A DNA stretch of 64,000 nt, taken from the NCBI GenBank assembly GCA_028724185.1, contig JAQYDN010000017.1, forward strand, positions 59,313-123,312, given 5' to 3'. The DNA comes from Bacillota bacterium. Lineage in GTDB: Bacteria > Bacillota > Clostridia > Tissierellales > Peptoniphilaceae. The position numbers were made by a program, and so were the translations under genes. Shown piece after piece: positions 1 through 8,153 of this stretch. The first letter of the stretch is position 1. Every line of letters begins with the position of its first letter. Below the pieces are notes generated by a model. It made no database searches, was not told where the DNA came from, and saw only the letters and a list, made by a program, of their open reading frames with translations.

Positions 1-720
1 GGCGAGGTCAAAAGCACCTTCGGCACGGGCGCCTTTATCCTCATGAATACGGGACATAAGCCGGTTTACAGCCACTACGGATTGCTCTCTTCCTATGCCT
101 GGGACATCGGCGAGGGGCCGGTCTATGCGATGGAAGGGAGCATTTTCGCCTGTGGAAGCATCATCGAGTGGCTGAGGGAGGACTTAAAGGTCATCGAATC
201 CGCCGAGGAGACCGAGGCCCTCGCGAGAAGCGTCGAAGGGGAAAACCCCGTCGTCTTCGTCCCCGCCTTCACGGGACTCGGCACACCCTATTGGGACGCC
301 GAGGCGCGCGGCACCGTCTTCGGCATCAGCCGAAGCACGGGTAGGGCCCATCTCGTCAAGGCGTCTTTGGATGCGATCGCGCTGATGACCGCCGATGTCA
401 TCGACGCGATGGAAAAGGATCTAAAGGACGGACACGACCGCATCCTCGTCGACGGCGGCGTCAGCCAAAACGACTACCTCCTCGAAGTCTTAGCCGACAT
501 CATCGGGCGCGAGGTACACCGCCCCGCCCTCGTCGAGACGACGGCCCTGGGCGCGGCCTTTATGGCGGGCCTGGGTTGCGGGCTCTACACCGACCTTTCG
601 GACATAAAAAAACGCGCCTCCGAGGCGCGCATTATCAAGCCTTCGGGCGAGGATTACCGCGACCTCAGGCGCCGTTGGCACCGGGCGGTCGATGTCACCG
701 TCACCCGTCACATCGACTGA
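1..720 (+). CDS. glpK: Glycerol kinase, C-terminal part (cut by window edge)
   Basis: The frame is open from base 1 (GEVKSTFGTGAFIL precedes the first internal Met), so the true start lies outside the window and about 240 C-terminal residues are seen. This is the FGGY-kinase C-terminal domain of glycerol kinase, which makes sn-glycerol-3-phosphate from glycerol and ATP in the cytoplasm. Visible family motifs include STFGTGAFILMNTG, the FVPAFTGLGTPYWD segment, and VDGGVSQNDYLLEVLADI followed by ETTALGAAFMAGL, the adenosine-binding signature. It is convergent with nfo and the two reading frames overlap by 13 bp with no terminator between them. Assignment to glycerol kinase rather than another FGGY sugar kinase rests on the GLGTPYWD/ARGTVFGISR signature. 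Confidence 0.93.
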   Translation, partial: GEVKSTFGTGAFILMNTGHKPVYSHYGLLSSYAWDIGEGPVYAMEGSIFACGSIIEWLREDLKVIESAEETEALARSVEGENPVVFVPAFTGLGTPYWDAEARGTVFGISRSTGRAHLVKASLDAIALMTADVIDAMEKDLKDGHDRILVDGGVSQNDYLLEVLADIIGREVHRPALVETTALGAAFMAGLGCGLYTDLSDIKKRASEARIIKPSGEDYRDLRRRWHRAVDVTVTRHID

Positions 721-1535
721 AGATGCGCATAAAGAGCCGCGATCTCCTTTTTGTGATCGTCTCCCTCTCCCGGCGTCTCCAGCGCGAGCGGAAGGCCCCG
801 GAACGCTCGATATCCCACGAAGTCGCCGATCGTTAGAAGCCCTATTTCGCCCGCTCCTAGGGGAGCGTGGCGATCTTTTTTTGCGGCAAACGGCGTGAGC
901 GAATCGTTGACGTGGATGCCCCTCACGCGCTTAAGTCCGACCGTCTCTTCAATCGCCGAAGCGACGTCGTCCGGACGCGTAAGGTCGTAACCCGCGCTGA
1001 AGAGGTGGCAAGTGTCCAAGACGACGCCGAGTTTTTCGTCGCCGAGGGCGTCAATTATCGCGCTCAACTCCTCGAGGCGGCTCCCCACTTCACTTCCCTT
1101 GCCGCTCATCGTCTCGAGGCAGATCGCGCGGTCGGGAAAGTCCTCCTTCACCCGGTCCAGACCCGAAATAATGCGATCGATCCCCGTCGCGATCCCGTCT
1201 CCGGTGTGGGCTCCCGGGTGGAAGACGTAGATCGTGTCCTCCGGATAACGAGCTAAACGCGCCATGTCGTCTCGTATCAGCGCGACGCTTTTCTCTCTCA
1301 CATTCTCCTTCGACGAGGCGAGGTTCATCGTATAGGCGCCGTGAGCGAAGAGCGGCCCGAACGATTCGCGCGCCGCACAAAACGCCTCGAGATCCTCCTC
1401 GTCCAATGCCTTCGCCCGCGATCCTCTGGGGTTTCTCGTAAAAAATTGAAACGTATTGGCGCCGTATGCCGAGACCTCCCCCATGGCCGCGACAAACCCT
1501 TTCGACACCGACGTATGGTAACCGATCTTTCTCAT
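708..1535 (-). CDS. nfo: Endonuclease IV (AP endonuclease)
   Basis: This 275-residue protein is a full-length Nfo: a zinc TIM-barrel enzyme that cuts DNA 5' of abasic sites in base excision repair. The expected metal ligands are all present: H65, H106, E141, D174, H177, H208, D221, H223 and E253, in motifs such as FHPGAHTG, CLETMSGKG, LDTCHLFSAGYD and DRHAPLGAGEIG. The ATG at 1535 follows a GAAGGGAAAG ribosome site. Its 3' end overlaps glpK convergently. A short candidate ORF ends two bases before its start (see 1537-1605), which would make the two translationally close. Confidence 0.96.
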   Translation of the reverse strand: MRKIGYHTSVSKGFVAAMGEVSAYGANTFQFFTRNPRGSRAKALDEEDLEAFCAARESFGPLFAHGAYTMNLASSKENVREKSVALIRDDMARLARYPEDTIYVFHPGAHTGDGIATGIDRIISGLDRVKEDFPDRAICLETMSGKGSEVGSRLEELSAIIDALGDEKLGVVLDTCHLFSAGYDLTRPDDVASAIEETVGLKRVRGIHVNDSLTPFAAKKDRHAPLGAGEIGLLTIGDFVGYRAFRGLPLALETPGEGDDHKKEIAALYAHLQSM

Positions 1536-1536
1536 A

Positions 1537-1605
1537 TCACTTTCCCTTCTGGGGCAACCACATCACGACGACGACCAATAAAAACACAATCCATCTGACA
1601 TCCAC
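1537..1605 (-). CDS. Candidate 22-residue membrane peptide upstream of nfo
   Basis: A short frame starts with GTG at 1605, preceded by a strong AGGGAGGAAG ribosome site 4 bp away, and reads MDVRWIVFLLVVVVMWLPQK plus two residues, stop TGA at 1537-1539. The middle is one uninterrupted hydrophobic stretch long enough to dip into a membrane. The stop is separated from the nfo ATG by one base (TGATATG), so coupling with nfo is possible. I know no family for it. The case rests on ribosome site, hydrophobic pattern and tight junction only; it could be chance. Confidence 0.4.
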   Translation of the reverse strand: MDVRWIVFLLVVVVMWLPQKGK

Positions 1606-1653
1606 GACACTTCCTCCCTTTCGAGGACAGTATAGCGGAAAGGAGAAAGAAAA

Positions 1654-1671
1654 AAGTGCCCTTCGGCACTT
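1654..1671 (-). terminator. Rho-independent terminator of the 2813-1723 operon
   Basis: AAGTGCC / GGCACTT stem with a four-base loop, followed on the minus strand by a T-rich run (plus-strand A-run 1649-1655). It lies downstream of the CutA/NIF3-like gene. Confidence 0.75.
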
Positions 1672-1722
1672 TCGTCTAGCTTATTAAACAGATCTTAACA
1701 CTTATCCCACGATCTTCACGTT

Positions 1723-2046
1723 TTAATCATCAAACGACGCGAGCGGGATATAATTGACGACCGGGACTTCGTAGGGATGGATGCGGTCGATGATGCGTTG
1801 GACCTCCTCGCGGTCCTCTTCGCGAATTCGAAATTCCATCTTGATCTCCTCGCGCACCTGAACTTTCCCGACGTCGCCGTCGTAGGGGTCGGCTCCCTCG
1901 AGGGGGCGCCAGTGCCCTTCGACGCGCATCGTGGAGAAGGCATAGTCGTAACAGCCTTCTTTTAAAATGTCCGCCTCGTTTAAGTCATTGGCGAGTTCTA
2001 CGACGAACGTCTCGGGGATAAATATTTCAACTTTTAAGAAATTCAT
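1723..2046 (-). CDS. CutA/PII-like (YqfO-type) small protein
   Basis: A 107-residue protein with the fold signature of the PII/CutA-like domain found inside YqfO/NIF3 proteins and also as stand-alone proteins: it begins with a beta strand (VEIFIPETFVVELANDL) and ends with IHPYEVPVVNYIPL, the typical HPYE-P motif. Such proteins are usually trimers; the function of stand-alone forms is not settled. Its start overlaps the stop of the membrane protein upstream by 4 bp (ATGA-type), so the two are co-translated. A terminator follows at 1654-1671. Confidence 0.7.
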   Translation of the reverse strand: MNFLKVEIFIPETFVVELANDLNEADILKEGCYDYAFSTMRVEGHWRPLEGADPYDGDVGKVQVREEIKMEFRIREEDREEVQRIIDRIHPYEVPVVNYIPLASFDD

Positions 2047-2813
2047 AGTTCACCTTCATCCATTACTTCATCCCGATCGTCTTCCCATTCACTAAACGCT
2101 CCCCGCTCGACGAGTTCACGCAAGACATCGACGAGAGCGAAATACGTCACAAGCCCCGATACAATCGTCAACACGGCCTGTATCACGTTCGAAAACGCGC
2201 CGCCCGAGGCACCTATCGAAAGCGACGCAAAGCTGGCGATAACGGCGAGGACGACGATGATAATACCCGCAACGACCAAGCGGCCGAAGATCATGCCCTT
2301 GTGGCCTTTCGTCGCGCGCCACGACTTCTTGATCGGTTCGAATGCCTCCGATCGCCCCTGCAACTGTTCCAATCCGACGACGGCACCTAAAGGCGTCATG
2401 GCGAGCGAAAAGATAATCCCCGGGACGATCAATACGATGAACCCGATCGCCGTCAAGACACTTTGGAGAATGACGGTCAAGATCGTCTTTCCGGCGTAGT
2501 GATTAAAGAAGTAGAACATGTCTACCACGCCGATATCGGCACCGTAACGCGCCACTCTGTAGATGGAAAGCGTGATGCCGAAGCCCATCAAACCGACGAC
2601 GATAAAGTAGACGATTTGAAGGGCGATCGATAAGTAAGAAAGACCGGTTATGTGAAACTCCGGTTTGACCTGCCCCGGCTGGATCGGATCCATAAATGCG
2701 TCACTTCCCAACCCCATCGCGTTCATCAACAAATTAAAGCCCGCGATTAAGACGAGATACAGGATTAGACTCGGGAATACTTTTTTGTAAATTTCCGATG
2801 TCGTTTGTGTCAT
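2043..2813 (-). CDS. Multi-pass membrane protein, DUF975-like
   Basis: 256 residues with about five to six hydrophobic segments (around residues 13-33, 58-82, 108-130, 130-150, 172-195 and 207-228) and a highly acidic cytoplasmic tail rich in E and D. The pattern resembles DUF975/YciC-type integral membrane proteins whose role is unknown; I do not recognise specific motifs. It is translationally coupled to the CutA/PII-like gene downstream. The ATG at 2813 follows an AAAGGAG site. Confidence 0.55.
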   Translation of the reverse strand: MTQTTSEIYKKVFPSLILYLVLIAGFNLLMNAMGLGSDAFMDPIQPGQVKPEFHITGLSYLSIALQIVYFIVVGLMGFGITLSIYRVARYGADIGVVDMFYFFNHYAGKTILTVILQSVLTAIGFIVLIVPGIIFSLAMTPLGAVVGLEQLQGRSEAFEPIKKSWRATKGHKGMIFGRLVVAGIIIVVLAVIASFASLSIGASGGAFSNVIQAVLTIVSGLVTYFALVDVLRELVERGAFSEWEDDRDEVMDEGEL

Positions 2814-2896
2814 AAAATAAAAAACTCCTTTAGCGGTTCTTCAGTTTCAAACTATTTCTTAAATTTATACCCACTTTTCGGGAAAATTCTCACATT

Positions 2897-3805
2897 TCAG
2901 GTATTTATTTTCTTTTCTCGCGCCATTTTTCGAATCATGGGGAGCACCTGCGCCAAAAATTGGCCGATCAGGATCAGGACGCAGCCCACAATTTTTTTTG
3001 CATAAAATTCCTCTCCCGCGAAAAAATACGCCGCAAATGTGCCGAAGAGCGACTCCGAGCTGATGATCAGCGCGCTCTTTTCGGGCGAGGCGTAGCGCTG
3101 AGCGTAGTTTTGCAAAAAGAAGGCGACGGCGGTGTTCAACACCACCATGTAGATCAATCCGCCGACCGAAGCCGTCGTGAGGGGCGCGATCTGCATCCGT
3201 CCGCCGTAGATGAAAAAGAGCACGAGCGAGATGACGCCCGCGGCGATCAACTGTGCCATCGTAAAGATGATGGAACTCTCCACCTGCGGCATCCAATAGT
3301 CGATGCGGATCATCTGAACGGCAAATAAGAGCGCCATCACAAAAGTCAAGACGTCGCCGATGTTGAGGCGAAAGGACGGTCCGATCGTCAAAAACCCGAC
3401 GCCCACGATCGTAAAGACGGCCGCGAGCATAATGTTTTTCCCGGGTTTTATACCCGATACCGCGTAGTGCAAAAGCGGCACGGTGATGACGTAACTCACG
3501 ATGATAAAGGTCTGATTGGCAGGTGTCGTATACCGAAGGCCGACCATTTGAAATGCCGTCCCGATCCCGAGCAAGATCCCCACCTCGGCGCCGCCCCGAA
3601 GCGTGGTCCGATCGACTTTTTTATGTTCCCCGGGAAACAGGACCCAGAGCGCGAACGCGCCGATGAAAAAGCGCAGCACCATCACCCAATAGACATCGAA
3701 GCTTTCCATCGTAAACTTCGCGGCGACGAAACTGCCGCCCCAAATCATCGCGAGGAGAAAGAGCATCAGCTCGGCGCGACGCTCCCTCCTGCTCGTCTTA
3801 TTCAT
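2897..3805 (-). CDS. EamA/DMT-family transporter
   Basis: 302 residues, about ten predicted membrane segments in two EamA repeats (roughly residues 12-145 and 155-295), the hallmark of drug/metabolite transporters such as RhaT/YdcZ relatives. MIWGGSFVAAKFTM near the N terminus is the usual EamA first helix. The substrate cannot be told from sequence. It overlaps the end of surE by 8 bp and is the last gene of the walJ-surE-eamA set. A second member of the family sits at 28435-29346. Confidence 0.85.
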   Translation of the reverse strand: MNKTSRRERRAELMLFLLAMIWGGSFVAAKFTMESFDVYWVMVLRFFIGAFALWVLFPGEHKKVDRTTLRGGAEVGILLGIGTAFQMVGLRYTTPANQTFIIVSYVITVPLLHYAVSGIKPGKNIMLAAVFTIVGVGFLTIGPSFRLNIGDVLTFVMALLFAVQMIRIDYWMPQVESSIIFTMAQLIAAGVISLVLFFIYGGRMQIAPLTTASVGGLIYMVVLNTAVAFFLQNYAQRYASPEKSALIISSESLFGTFAAYFFAGEEFYAKKIVGCVLILIGQFLAQVLPMIRKMAREKKINT

Positions 3806-4556
3806 CCAACCAACTCTTTAGGCGCTCCAACTCTTCATTTCCCGCCAAGCCGTAGACGACGGGCGTCACGGTCGCGTAATCCTTATCGAGATAATAGCGG
3901 TCGGTTCCCTCTCGAAGCGCGAGTTTGCGGCGACCCTTCAGAGACAGTTCGACGTGACCGTTTACCTCTTCTTCGAAGTAGTAGTCGTAGGCGTTGTCGC
4001 CGATTTCCGCCACGCGAACGCCCTTAATCTCATCTTCCTCGAGATAGGGCACGTTGATATTTAAGACGAACGGATCTTGCGCGTTTAAAAACGGCTTTTG
4101 GACCTTATCGAAGACGCGACGGGCGATGAGGGAAGCGGCGTCGAACTTCGCGTCGCCGTCCACCCACTTCGCGCTCACCGCGACGGAGGGAATGCCCAAC
4201 AAGACTCCCTCGAGGGCCGCACTCACGGTTCCGGAGTAGATGATGTCCATGCCGGCGTTATAGCCGAGATTGCAACCCGAAAAGATCACCTCCGGTCTCC
4301 AGGGAACGATCTTGTCGATCCCCGCGCGCACGCAGTCCGCGGGCGTCCCGTTAACACTGTAGGCCTCGCAGTCGACCCCTTCGATCTCGACTTTTTTGAC
4401 GATCAAAGAACGCCTGATCGTAATGGCGTGGCTCTGCGCGGAGTGTTCCTCCTCGGGCGCGATGATGATGACCTCGTGATCCCGGGTCAGTTGTTTCGCC
4501 AGCGCCCGAATGCCGGGCGCGAAGTAACCGTCGTCGTTGGTCAGTAAAATTTTCAT
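3798..4556 (-). CDS. surE: 5'/3'-nucleotidase SurE
   Basis: 252 residues, the usual SurE length. SurE is a metal-dependent nucleoside monophosphate phosphatase. It opens with ILLTNDDGYFAPGI (metal-binding DD at 8-9), has the EEHSAQSHAIT segment with the conserved serine, GTPADCVRAG, and SGCNLGYNAGMDIIYSGTV with the metal-binding asparagine. The ATG at 4556 follows AAAGGAGACGGGG. It lies 11 bp downstream of walJ and overlaps the EamA gene. Confidence 0.95.
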   Translation of the reverse strand: MKILLTNDDGYFAPGIRALAKQLTRDHEVIIIAPEEEHSAQSHAITIRRSLIVKKVEIEGVDCEAYSVNGTPADCVRAGIDKIVPWRPEVIFSGCNLGYNAGMDIIYSGTVSAALEGVLLGIPSVAVSAKWVDGDAKFDAASLIARRVFDKVQKPFLNAQDPFVLNINVPYLEEDEIKGVRVAEIGDNAYDYYFEEEVNGHVELSLKGRRKLALREGTDRYYLDKDYATVTPVVYGLAGNEELERLKSWLDE

Positions 4557-4567
4557 CCCCGTCTCCT

Positions 4568-5356
4568 TTACAGTTCAATCAGTTTCGTCGGTTCCTTCGG
4601 CTTCGCCACCTCGATCATAAAGTCGATCCCCTCGTGGATGTGGTGTTCCGCCAAGGTCTCCCGCGTCGAGCGGGCGGCCAAGAGGGGGATGTTGTTTTCC
4701 TGAGATAAGTGGGCGAGCACGATGTGTTCCTGTTTCTTTTGAACCAAGCTCGTCAAAAGCTCCGCGCAGTGGTCGTTCGAAAGGTGGCCCTGCGTCGAGG
4801 CGATGCGCTCCTTGAGTACCCTCGGATACGGACCGTTTCTAAGCATCGCCAAATCGTGATTGCTCTCGACGTAATAAATGTCGCTTCCGGCCATATTTTC
4901 GAGCATCGACGTATTGACCCACCCCGTGTCCGTGAGAATCGAGACCTTCTTTCCGCCCGAGGCGAAGACGTAACCGCACGCCTCCGCGGCGTCGTGAAAG
5001 AGGGGCATGGGATAGACGTCGATGTCGCCAAAGTGAAACGCTTCGGCGGAGCGATAGACGTTTCGCTTGTGGTCGTCGATGTGTTTTACCGTCCGACTCA
5101 TCGCCGTCCACGTGTTTTGATTGGCGAAGACCTCGAGACCGTAGCGTCTCGCCAAAATCCCCACGCCCTTGACGTGGTCGTTGTGTTCGTGGGTGACGAA
5201 GATCGCATCGAGCGTCGAGGGATCGACGCCGATCTCCGCGAGATTGCGCTCGATCGCCTTTCCGCTCAAACCGGCGTCGACGAGTATTCTCTTTTCATTC
5301 GTTTCTATATATTGACAGTTTCCCGTACTGCCGCTGGCTAATGCACAAAATTTCAT
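4568..5356 (-). CDS. walJ: MBL-fold hydrolase, WalJ/YycJ type
   Basis: A 262-residue metallo-beta-lactamase-fold protein of the YycJ/WalJ group, linked in other Bacillota to coordination of cell division and DNA processing. It has the family start MKFCALASGSTGNCQYIET and the zinc motif VTHEHNDHVKG, then LTDTGW and the histidine-containing FVESNHD-like segment. I place the start at 5356 because GGAGGAAG lies 7-8 bp upstream there, while the longer frame to 5395 adds 13 unconserved residues. Here it is separated from the walRK genes it often accompanies. Confidence 0.85.
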   Translation of the reverse strand: MKFCALASGSTGNCQYIETNEKRILVDAGLSGKAIERNLAEIGVDPSTLDAIFVTHEHNDHVKGVGILARRYGLEVFANQNTWTAMSRTVKHIDDHKRNVYRSAEAFHFGDIDVYPMPLFHDAAEACGYVFASGGKKVSILTDTGWVNTSMLENMAGSDIYYVESNHDLAMLRNGPYPRVLKERIASTQGHLSNDHCAELLTSLVQKKQEHIVLAHLSQENNIPLLAARSTRETLAEHHIHEGIDFMIEVAKPKEPTKLIEL

Positions 5357-5472
5357 AGTTTCGCTTCCTCCATGGCTATTATAACAAAAAGACATTCGAT
5401 CGGGCGCGAAAGAGGCGCAATTCGAAGTAAAGAATACTTTTAGAGTATATAATAAACCTCTTCAACGAAAAA

Positions 5473-5499
5473 ATCGACACCGGAGAACCCGATGTCGAT
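5473..5499 (-). terminator. Terminator of the zinc transporter operon
   Basis: An 11-bp stem (ATCGACAYCGG type with one G-U pair) and 5-base loop, followed on the minus strand by TTTTTT (plus 5467-5472). It lies 18 bp past the stop of the permease gene. Confidence 0.85.
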
Positions 5500-5516
5500 G
5501 ACATAGACGATAGAGA

Positions 5517-6326
5517 CTACTTTTTCTGCAGCCACTGTCCGGAGAGGATTAAAATAATAAGGGTCGCCACGCCCAATAAGACGATGCTCCCGCCCGGCTT
5601 CAACCCGCCGTAGTAGGAGATGATCAGGCCCGCTTCGGTAAAAAATACGCCGAACAGGACGGCGGCGATCTGCGTCTTTTTATAGCTGAGTTTCAGCTGC
5701 AGCGCACAGGCCACGGGAAGCACCAGGAGCGAGGAAATAATCAACACCCCGACCGTCCGCGCCGAAATCGCGACGACGAGACCCGTCAGCACGACGAAGA
5801 TCCCCGACAGACGGTTGACGGGAATGCCCGAAAGCTTCGCCGACATCGGGTCGAAGGAGAGGTATAAAAACGCCTCGTTGTGGCGCGCTAAAAAAACGAT
5901 CACGACGATCGCGACGACGAGGATCATATAAAACTCGAAGTCGGTCACCGCGACGATCGTGCCGAACAGGAACGACTCGAAGTTCGCACCGCCCTCGACA
6001 AATCCCGAAAGCACCGACGCGAGGCCGACGCCGGTGGACATGATAATCGCCGTCGAGAGTTCGCCGTAGGAGGGGAAATACCTCCGGATCCACTCCATCG
6101 CAAAGGCCGCGAAGGCGCAGGTGACGATCGCCCCGAGGATCGGATTGATGCCGAACAAAAGACCTAAGAGCACCCCCGACAGCGAGACGTGCGAGAGCGC
6201 ATCGCCGATCATGGAAAGGCGCCTGTTGACGATGACGATCCCCATGGCGGGGATGACGATGCCGAGCATCAGCCCGATCAGCATCGCCCGAATCATATAG
6301 TCATATTGAAAGATGTCCGCCATCAT
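5517..6326 (-). CDS. znuB: Zinc/manganese ABC transporter permease (ZnuB type)
   Basis: About 269 residues with eight or nine membrane segments, of the ABC-3 family (ZnuB/MntB/TroC). It contains the GDALSHVSLSGVLLG motif, the family cytoplasmic loop that touches the ATPase, and GVLIISSLLVLPVACA. Two consecutive ATGs (6326, 6323) follow an AGAGGTG site; either may be used, the longer frame to 6371 has no site. The start lies inside the end of the ATPase gene. Metal specificity is inferred from the His-rich binding protein in the same operon. Confidence 0.88.
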   Translation of the reverse strand: MMADIFQYDYMIRAMLIGLMLGIVIPAMGIVIVNRRLSMIGDALSHVSLSGVLLGLLFGINPILGAIVTCAFAAFAMEWIRRYFPSYGELSTAIIMSTGVGLASVLSGFVEGGANFESFLFGTIVAVTDFEFYMILVVAIVVIVFLARHNEAFLYLSFDPMSAKLSGIPVNRLSGIFVVLTGLVVAISARTVGVLIISSLLVLPVACALQLKLSYKKTQIAAVLFGVFFTEAGLIISYYGGLKPGGSIVLLGVATLIILILSGQWLQKK

Positions 6327-6978
6327 GCACACCTCTTTCCAACACGCCGTCTTCCAAGGTGTAGACCTCATCGGCGAGATCTTCGATCAGATACATTTCG
6401 TGGGTTATCATCAGAATCGTCATGTGATGCACGTCGTGTAAGTGTTTCAAGAGACGAAACAGCGCGTTTCGCGATTTAAAGTCGATTCCCGTCGTCGGCT
6501 CATCTAAGATCAACACGTCGGGTAGAGAAATCAACGCCTTCGCGATCAGCACGCGTTGGCGCTGTCCCCCCGAGAGCGCGCCGTAGAGCCTGTCCTCCAG
6601 ATGCGAAATATTTAAAAGCGAGAGCACATCGCTTATGCGCACTGCCCTTTCTTCTTTCGCAATCTTCTCCCCGTACAGACCGAGCCCCACCAATTCGCGG
6701 ATGGTGATCGGAAAGTCGTACTTCGATACCGCGAGTTGAGGGACGTAGCTTACTTTCGAAAAATCCGTGCGCGCGGAGAGCTCTTCCCCGCGATACAAGA
6801 TCTGTCCCCGGTCGGGTCTCTCGATCCCCAACAACAACTTGATAAACGTCGATTTTCCCGATCCGTTTGCGCCGATAAAGACGAGGAAATCTCCCTGATG
6901 AACAGAGAGATTGACGCCTCGTAATACCTCGTTTTTTCCGTATGAAAAATAGACATCGTCTACGTGATACATTTCCAT
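6301..6978 (-). CDS. znuC: Zinc/manganese ABC transporter ATP-binding protein (ZnuC type)
   Basis: 225 residues, a complete ABC ATPase: Walker A GANGSGKST (36-44), Q-loop SYVPQLAVSKYDFPIT, signature LSGGQRQR, Walker B VLILDEPTTGID, and the switch histidine in MITHEM. It powers metal uptake together with the permease and binding protein encoded on either side. Its start codon abuts the stop of znuA and its end overlaps the permease start by about 25 bp, so all three are co-translated. Confidence 0.93.
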   Translation of the reverse strand: MEMYHVDDVYFSYGKNEVLRGVNLSVHQGDFLVFIGANGSGKSTFIKLLLGIERPDRGQILYRGEELSARTDFSKVSYVPQLAVSKYDFPITIRELVGLGLYGEKIAKEERAVRISDVLSLLNISHLEDRLYGALSGGQRQRVLIAKALISLPDVLILDEPTTGIDFKSRNALFRLLKHLHDVHHMTILMITHEMYLIEDLADEVYTLEDGVLERGVHDGGHLSI

Positions 6979-7997
6979 TATTTCAATGCCGTCTCCAAGA
7001 CCTTTAAGTTTTGCTCCATGCGTTGTAAATACGTTTGATCGCTTTCATACTCCAAGGGGTCGAGTTCCTTGACCTCGGCTCCCGTTTCGGAAGCGACGGT
7101 TTGAGCTATTTTATCATCTTCTTTCGGTTCCGTAAAGACGACCTTTATATCCTTTGCCTTCATCGCGTCGATGATTTCCTTCATCGCCTTCGGATCCGGT
7201 TCGGTTTCGGAATTAATGCCTTCGATCGGAATTTGGTTTAGACCGTATTCCTTCGCAAGGTAGCCGTAGGCCTCGTGGCTGACGACGATATCTTTATTTT
7301 TCGCCTGATCCAGCGCGTCTCTGAAAGATTGATCGAGATCGCCAAGTTCTCCTTCGAGTTTTTCCAAGTTCTTTTCGTAGAGGTCTTTGTTGTCGGGATC
7401 CTTGGCGATCAACGCGTCGGCGATATTTTTAGCCATTTGCTCGGCGTTTTTGGGAGACATCCATACGTGGGGATCCTTTCCGCCGTGGTCGTGATGATGC
7501 GCTTCCTCACTATCGTGGTGCGCTTCCTCACTGTCGTGGTGCGCTTCCTCGCCGTCGTGGTGATGATGGCCTCCGCCCGCGATCAATTCGATGCCCTTAG
7601 AGGCTTCGACCGCTTCGGCGTCGCCTTCCATCGAACCTTTGACGGTGTCGACCCACGACTCGAGGCCCGCGCCGCTATAAATAAAGACGTCGGCTTCGTT
7701 TAAGAGGTTCATATCCTTCGGGGACGGTTCGTAGTCGTGGATGCCCGAATCCTTCGGGATGAGGCACGTTACCGTCGCTCCCTCGCCCGCGATCTCTTCG
7801 GCGAGATCTTTTAGAAAATAGGTAGAGGTTACGACGTTCAGTCCCTCCGCCTTCTTGTCCGCGTTCTTTTCGACGCTCGCCTCTTGCGTCGTTTGAGCAT
7901 GGTCGGTGGCGTTATTTGTCTTCGCATTCTGCCCGCTGCCGCACGCCGTGAGCAAAGCGAGCGCACAGGTGATGGTCGCAATTTTTTGTATTTTCAT
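6978..7997 (-). CDS. znuA: Zinc ABC transporter substrate-binding lipoprotein (ZnuA/AdcA type)
   Basis: 339 residues with a lipoprotein signal peptide (LLTAC, lipidated C19), a cluster A-I binding domain, and a long His/Asp/Glu loop at about residues 147-175 between the two lobes, which is typical of zinc rather than manganese binders. Metal-site histidines are in the DYEPSPKD region, in KDPHVWMSPKN and in VVSHEAYGYLAKEYGL. The loop is built of three near-identical 21-bp DNA repeats (see 7501-7563). First gene of znuA-znuC-znuB, divergent from a Fur-family regulator. Confidence 0.92.
   Translation of the reverse strand: MKIQKIATITCALALLTACGSGQNAKTNNATDHAQTTQEASVEKNADKKAEGLNVVTSTYFLKDLAEEIAGEGATVTCLIPKDSGIHDYEPSPKDMNLLNEADVFIYSGAGLESWVDTVKGSMEGDAEAVEASKGIELIAGGGHHHHDGEEAHHDSEEAHHDSEEAHHHDHGGKDPHVWMSPKNAEQMAKNIADALIAKDPDNKDLYEKNLEKLEGELGDLDQSFRDALDQAKNKDIVVSHEAYGYLAKEYGLNQIPIEGINSETEPDPKAMKEIIDAMKAKDIKVVFTEPKEDDKIAQTVASETGAEVKELDPLEYESDQTYLQRMEQNLKVLETALK
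7501..7563 (-). repeat. Three tandem 21-bp repeats coding the His-rich loop of ZnuA
   Basis: Three copies with period 21 (GCTTCCTCACTRTCGTGGTG type; third copy diverges at the centre), each coding HHDSEEA on the minus strand. In-frame copy number change would lengthen or shorten the zinc-binding loop. Confidence 0.85.
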
Positions 7998-8012
7998 TTA
8001 CTCCTCCTAGAT

Positions 8013-8073
8013 AGAAACTGTTTTTATTTACTTTATTCATTATAACAGAAACTATTCTTAGTTAAACCGGTTT
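8013..8073. promoter_or_regulatory. Candidate metal-regulator operators between znuA and the Fur-family gene
   Basis: Two direct repeats of 18 bp (8013-8030 and 8047-8064, 15 of 18 identical, core AGAAACTRTTYTTA) spaced 34 bp start to start, the second containing the inverted pair AACTA/TAGTT on the minus strand. The perfect palindrome AAACCGGTTT follows at 8064-8073. They sit in the divergent promoter region. I cannot match them to a published Zur, MntR or AdcR box exactly. Confidence 0.4.
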
Positions 8074-8153
8074 CTCCAAACTTTTCCCGAATGCCTGTCC
8101 TTTTTAAGATAAATGTTTTATGATAGATACAGACTGTAAGGAGTGGTAAGAAT

